NCBI RefSeq assembly: GCF_016741875.1
Contig: NZ_JAERRF010000002.1
Span: forward strand, 475,638 to 539,637
Length of the DNA stretch: 64,000 bases
DNA from: Streptomyces coffeae
GTDB lineage: Bacteria; Actinomycetota; Actinomycetes; Streptomycetales; Streptomycetaceae
Direction of reading: 5' to 3'
The position numbers were made by a program, and so were the translations under genes. Positions 62,261 to 64,000 of the stretch are shown piece by piece; the stretch's first letter is position 1, and every line of letters begins with the position of its first letter. The notes below the pieces were generated by a model. That model ran no database searches. It saw only the letters and a list, made by a program, of their open reading frames with translations, and had not been told where the DNA came from.

Positions 62261-64000
62261 GTGGCCACCGACAAGCACGATCTCGTCGGAGCGCTCCGGA
62301 AGTCGGTCAAGGAGACGGAGCGCCTGCGGAAGCAGAACCAGATGCTCGCCGACAGGGCGAGCGAGCCGCTGGCGATCGTGGGCATGAGCTGCCGCTACCC
62401 GGGTGGGGTGACATCGCCTGAGGAGCTGTGGGACCTGGTGGCTTCCGGCCGTGACGCGATCTCGGAGTTCCCCGACGACCGCGGCTGGGACCTGGACCGG
62501 CTGTACCACCCCGACCCGGACCACCCCGGCACCGCCTACACGCGCGAGGGCGGATTCGCCCCCCGGATCGCCGACTTCGACGCCGAGTTCTTCGGCATCA
62601 CCCCCCGTGAGGCCCTGTCCATGGACCCGCAGCAGCGGGTCCTGCTGGAGGGCGCCTGGGAGGCGTTCGAGAACGCCGGGATCGACCCGACGACGCTGCG
62701 CGGCAGCGACACCGGCGTCTTCATCGGCACGATGCACTCGGACTACCAGTACATCGCCGGGACGAGCAACCAGCACGAGGAGATCGAGGGCTACCTCATG
62801 ATCTCCTCTGCGGCCAGTGTCGCGTCCGGCCGTATCAGCTATACGTTCGGCTTCGAGGGCCCTGCCGTCACCGTGGACACCGCGTGCTCGGCCTCGCTGG
62901 TCGCGATCGCCCAGGCGTGCGCGTCCCTCCGGTCCAGGGAATGCTCCCTCGCCGTCACCGGCGGCATCACGGTGCTCTCCCGGCCGAACATCTTCACCGA
63001 GTTCAGCCGTCAGCGCGCGATCTCACCGGACGGCCGGTGCAAGGCATACAGCGCCGCCGCGGACGGGGTCGGCTGGGGCGAGGGCTCGGGCCTGCTCCTG
63101 CTGGAGCGGCTGTCGGACGCGCGCCGCAACGGTCACCGGATCCTGGGCCTGGTGCGCGGCGCCGCGGTGAACCAGGACGGTGCGAGCAACGGCCTGACGG
63201 CGCCGAACGGGCCGTCGCAGGAGCGGGTGATCCGCGCGGCCCTGGCCAACGCGGGCCTGCGCCCCTCCGAGGTGGACGCGGTCGAGGGGCACGGCACCGG
63301 CACGACCCTGGGCGACCCCATCGAGGCCGAGGCCCTGCTGGCCACGTACGGCCGCGAGCGCGACGGCGAGCCGCTCTGGCTCGGCTCGATCAAGTCCAAC
63401 ATCGGACACACGCAGGCCGCCGCCGGGGTGGCCGGTGTGATCAAGATGGTGATGGCCATGCGGAACGACATGGTGCCTCCCACCCTGCACGTGAACGAGC
63501 CGTCGCCGCACGTGAACTGGGAATCGGGCGCCATCCGGCTGCCGAACGAGGCGCATGAGTGGCCGGCCTCCGAGCGCCCCCGCCGTGCCGGCGTGTCCTC
63601 GTTCGGTATCAGCGGCACCAACGCGCATGTGATCCTGGAGGAGGCACCCGCCGAGGAACAGGCGGAGGAGCAGGCCGCGGCGGCGCCGTTCCCGGTGCTG
63701 CCGGTACCGCTCTCGGCCCGGAGCGAGGCGGCACTGCGGGAGCAGGCCGACCGCCTGCGGGCCCTGCTGATCGCCCACCCGGACACCTCCGTCACGGACA
63801 TCGCCTACTCGGCGGCGACCACCCGGGCACACCTGGACCACCGTGCGGTGGTCGTGGCCACCGACCGCGGCACGCTGCTGACCGGGCTGAGCGATCTGTC
63901 CTCGGCCGAGGCCGCGGCGAATGTCGTCGAGGGCCGCCCGGTGAGTGGCAAGACGGTGTTCGTCTTCCCGGGGCAGGGTTCGCAGTGGGCCGGAATGGCC
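62261..64000 (+). CDS. Type I PKS, partial: docking-KS-AT start
   Basis: The frame is open for 580 codons to the right edge of the window. GTG 62261 follows GGGGAGG (62247-62253) at seven bases. Residues 1-34 form a docking coiled coil ([20 protein letters not shown]). The KS runs from about 36 to 460 with the active Cys in [14 protein letters not shown], His in [14 protein letters not shown] and His in [11 protein letters not shown], so it is an active extension KS and not a loading KSQ. The AT has just begun at [14 protein letters not shown]. Since the thioesterase is on the preceding PKS, this protein probably acts earlier in the assembly line. Codon choice differs slightly from the two upstream PKS genes. 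Confidence 0.93.
   Translation, partial: MATDKHDLVGALRKSVKETERLRKQNQMLADRASEPLAIVGMSCRYPGGVTSPEELWDLVASGRDAISEFPDDRGWDLDRLYHPDPDHPGTAYTREGGFAPRIADFDAEFFGITPREALSMDPQQRVLLEGAWEAFENAGIDPTTLRGSDTGVFIGTMHSDYQYIAGTSNQHEEIEGYLMISSAASVASGRISYTFGFEGPAVTVDTACSASLVAIAQACASLRSRECSLAVTGGITVLSRPNIFTEFSRQRAISPDGRCKAYSAAADGVGWGEGSGLLLLERLSDARRNGHRILGLVRGAAVNQDGASNGLTAPNGPSQERVIRAALANAGLRPSEVDAVEGHGTGTTLGDPIEAEALLATYGRERDGEPLWLGSIKSNIGHTQAAAGVAGVIKMVMAMRNDMVPPTLHVNEPSPHVNWESGAIRLPNEAHEWPASERPRRAGVSSFGISGTNAHVILEEAPAEEQAEEQAAAAPFPVLPVPLSARSEAALREQADRLRALLIAHPDTSVTDIAYSAATTRAHLDHRAVVVATDRGTLLTGLSDLSSAEAAANVVEGRPVSGKTVFVFPGQGSQWAGMA

Overview
The window is high-GC DNA from an actinobacterium, almost certainly Streptomyces or a close relative. 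It has GTG and TTG starts, very G/C-rich third codon positions, paired oligopeptide ABC operons, a BipA/TypA GTPase, an actinobacterial Sdh1-type succinate dehydrogenase and a PAS-GAF-PP2C-HATPase regulator. I infer a core-chromosome stretch flanked on the left by a small accessory patch and on the right by a modular polyketide cluster that runs off the end.

Layout: 0-5.4 kb is accessory. It holds an XRE-TPR regulator, a small protein with a duplicated motif, a SLOG-like protein, a NUDIX hydrolase, two unknown proteins (one helix-turn-helix/coiled-coil), a secreted C39-like peptidase and a decayed zinc-ribbon-type gene. 5.4-17.3 kb holds two complete tandem oligopeptide ABC operons on the minus strand, each in the order binding protein, permease B, permease C, ATPase D, ATPase F, separated by a perfect 16-bp hairpin. 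17.7-29.7 kb carries typA, two lipoproteins (one a large family-5 binding protein), a three-gene succinate dehydrogenase and the large phosphatase. 29.8-36.8 kb has an RsbW-like kinase, a MutT-type NUDIX protein, a 61-aa SPOR-like protein, an APC permease, and a GntR regulator divergent from a secreted M1 aminopeptidase that converges on an AraC/GlxA regulator. At 36.9-38.3 kb a TetR regulator is divergent from a DUF2867 protein.

From about 38.5 kb the genes look biosynthetic. They are a zinc alcohol dehydrogenase, a crotonyl-CoA carboxylase/reductase, a KAS III-like remnant, a one-module type I PKS (KS-AT-DH-KR-ACP), a two-module PKS ending in a thioesterase (KS-AT-DH-KR*-ACP-KS-AT-ACP-TE), P450, metallo-beta-lactamase-fold protein, carboxymuconolactone decarboxylase-like protein, a second P450, an O-methyltransferase, and the start of a third PKS.

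How they may work together (inference): the reductase makes an alkylmalonyl-CoA. The one-module PKS adds methylmalonate and dehydrates. The bimodule adds malonate without reduction because its KR lacks the catalytic Tyr, then a last unit through an atypical AT. Release would give a 3,5-diketo acyl chain suited to 4-hydroxy-2-pyrone formation, with O-methylation and oxidation by the clustered enzymes. The loading module and earlier modules are not in this window.
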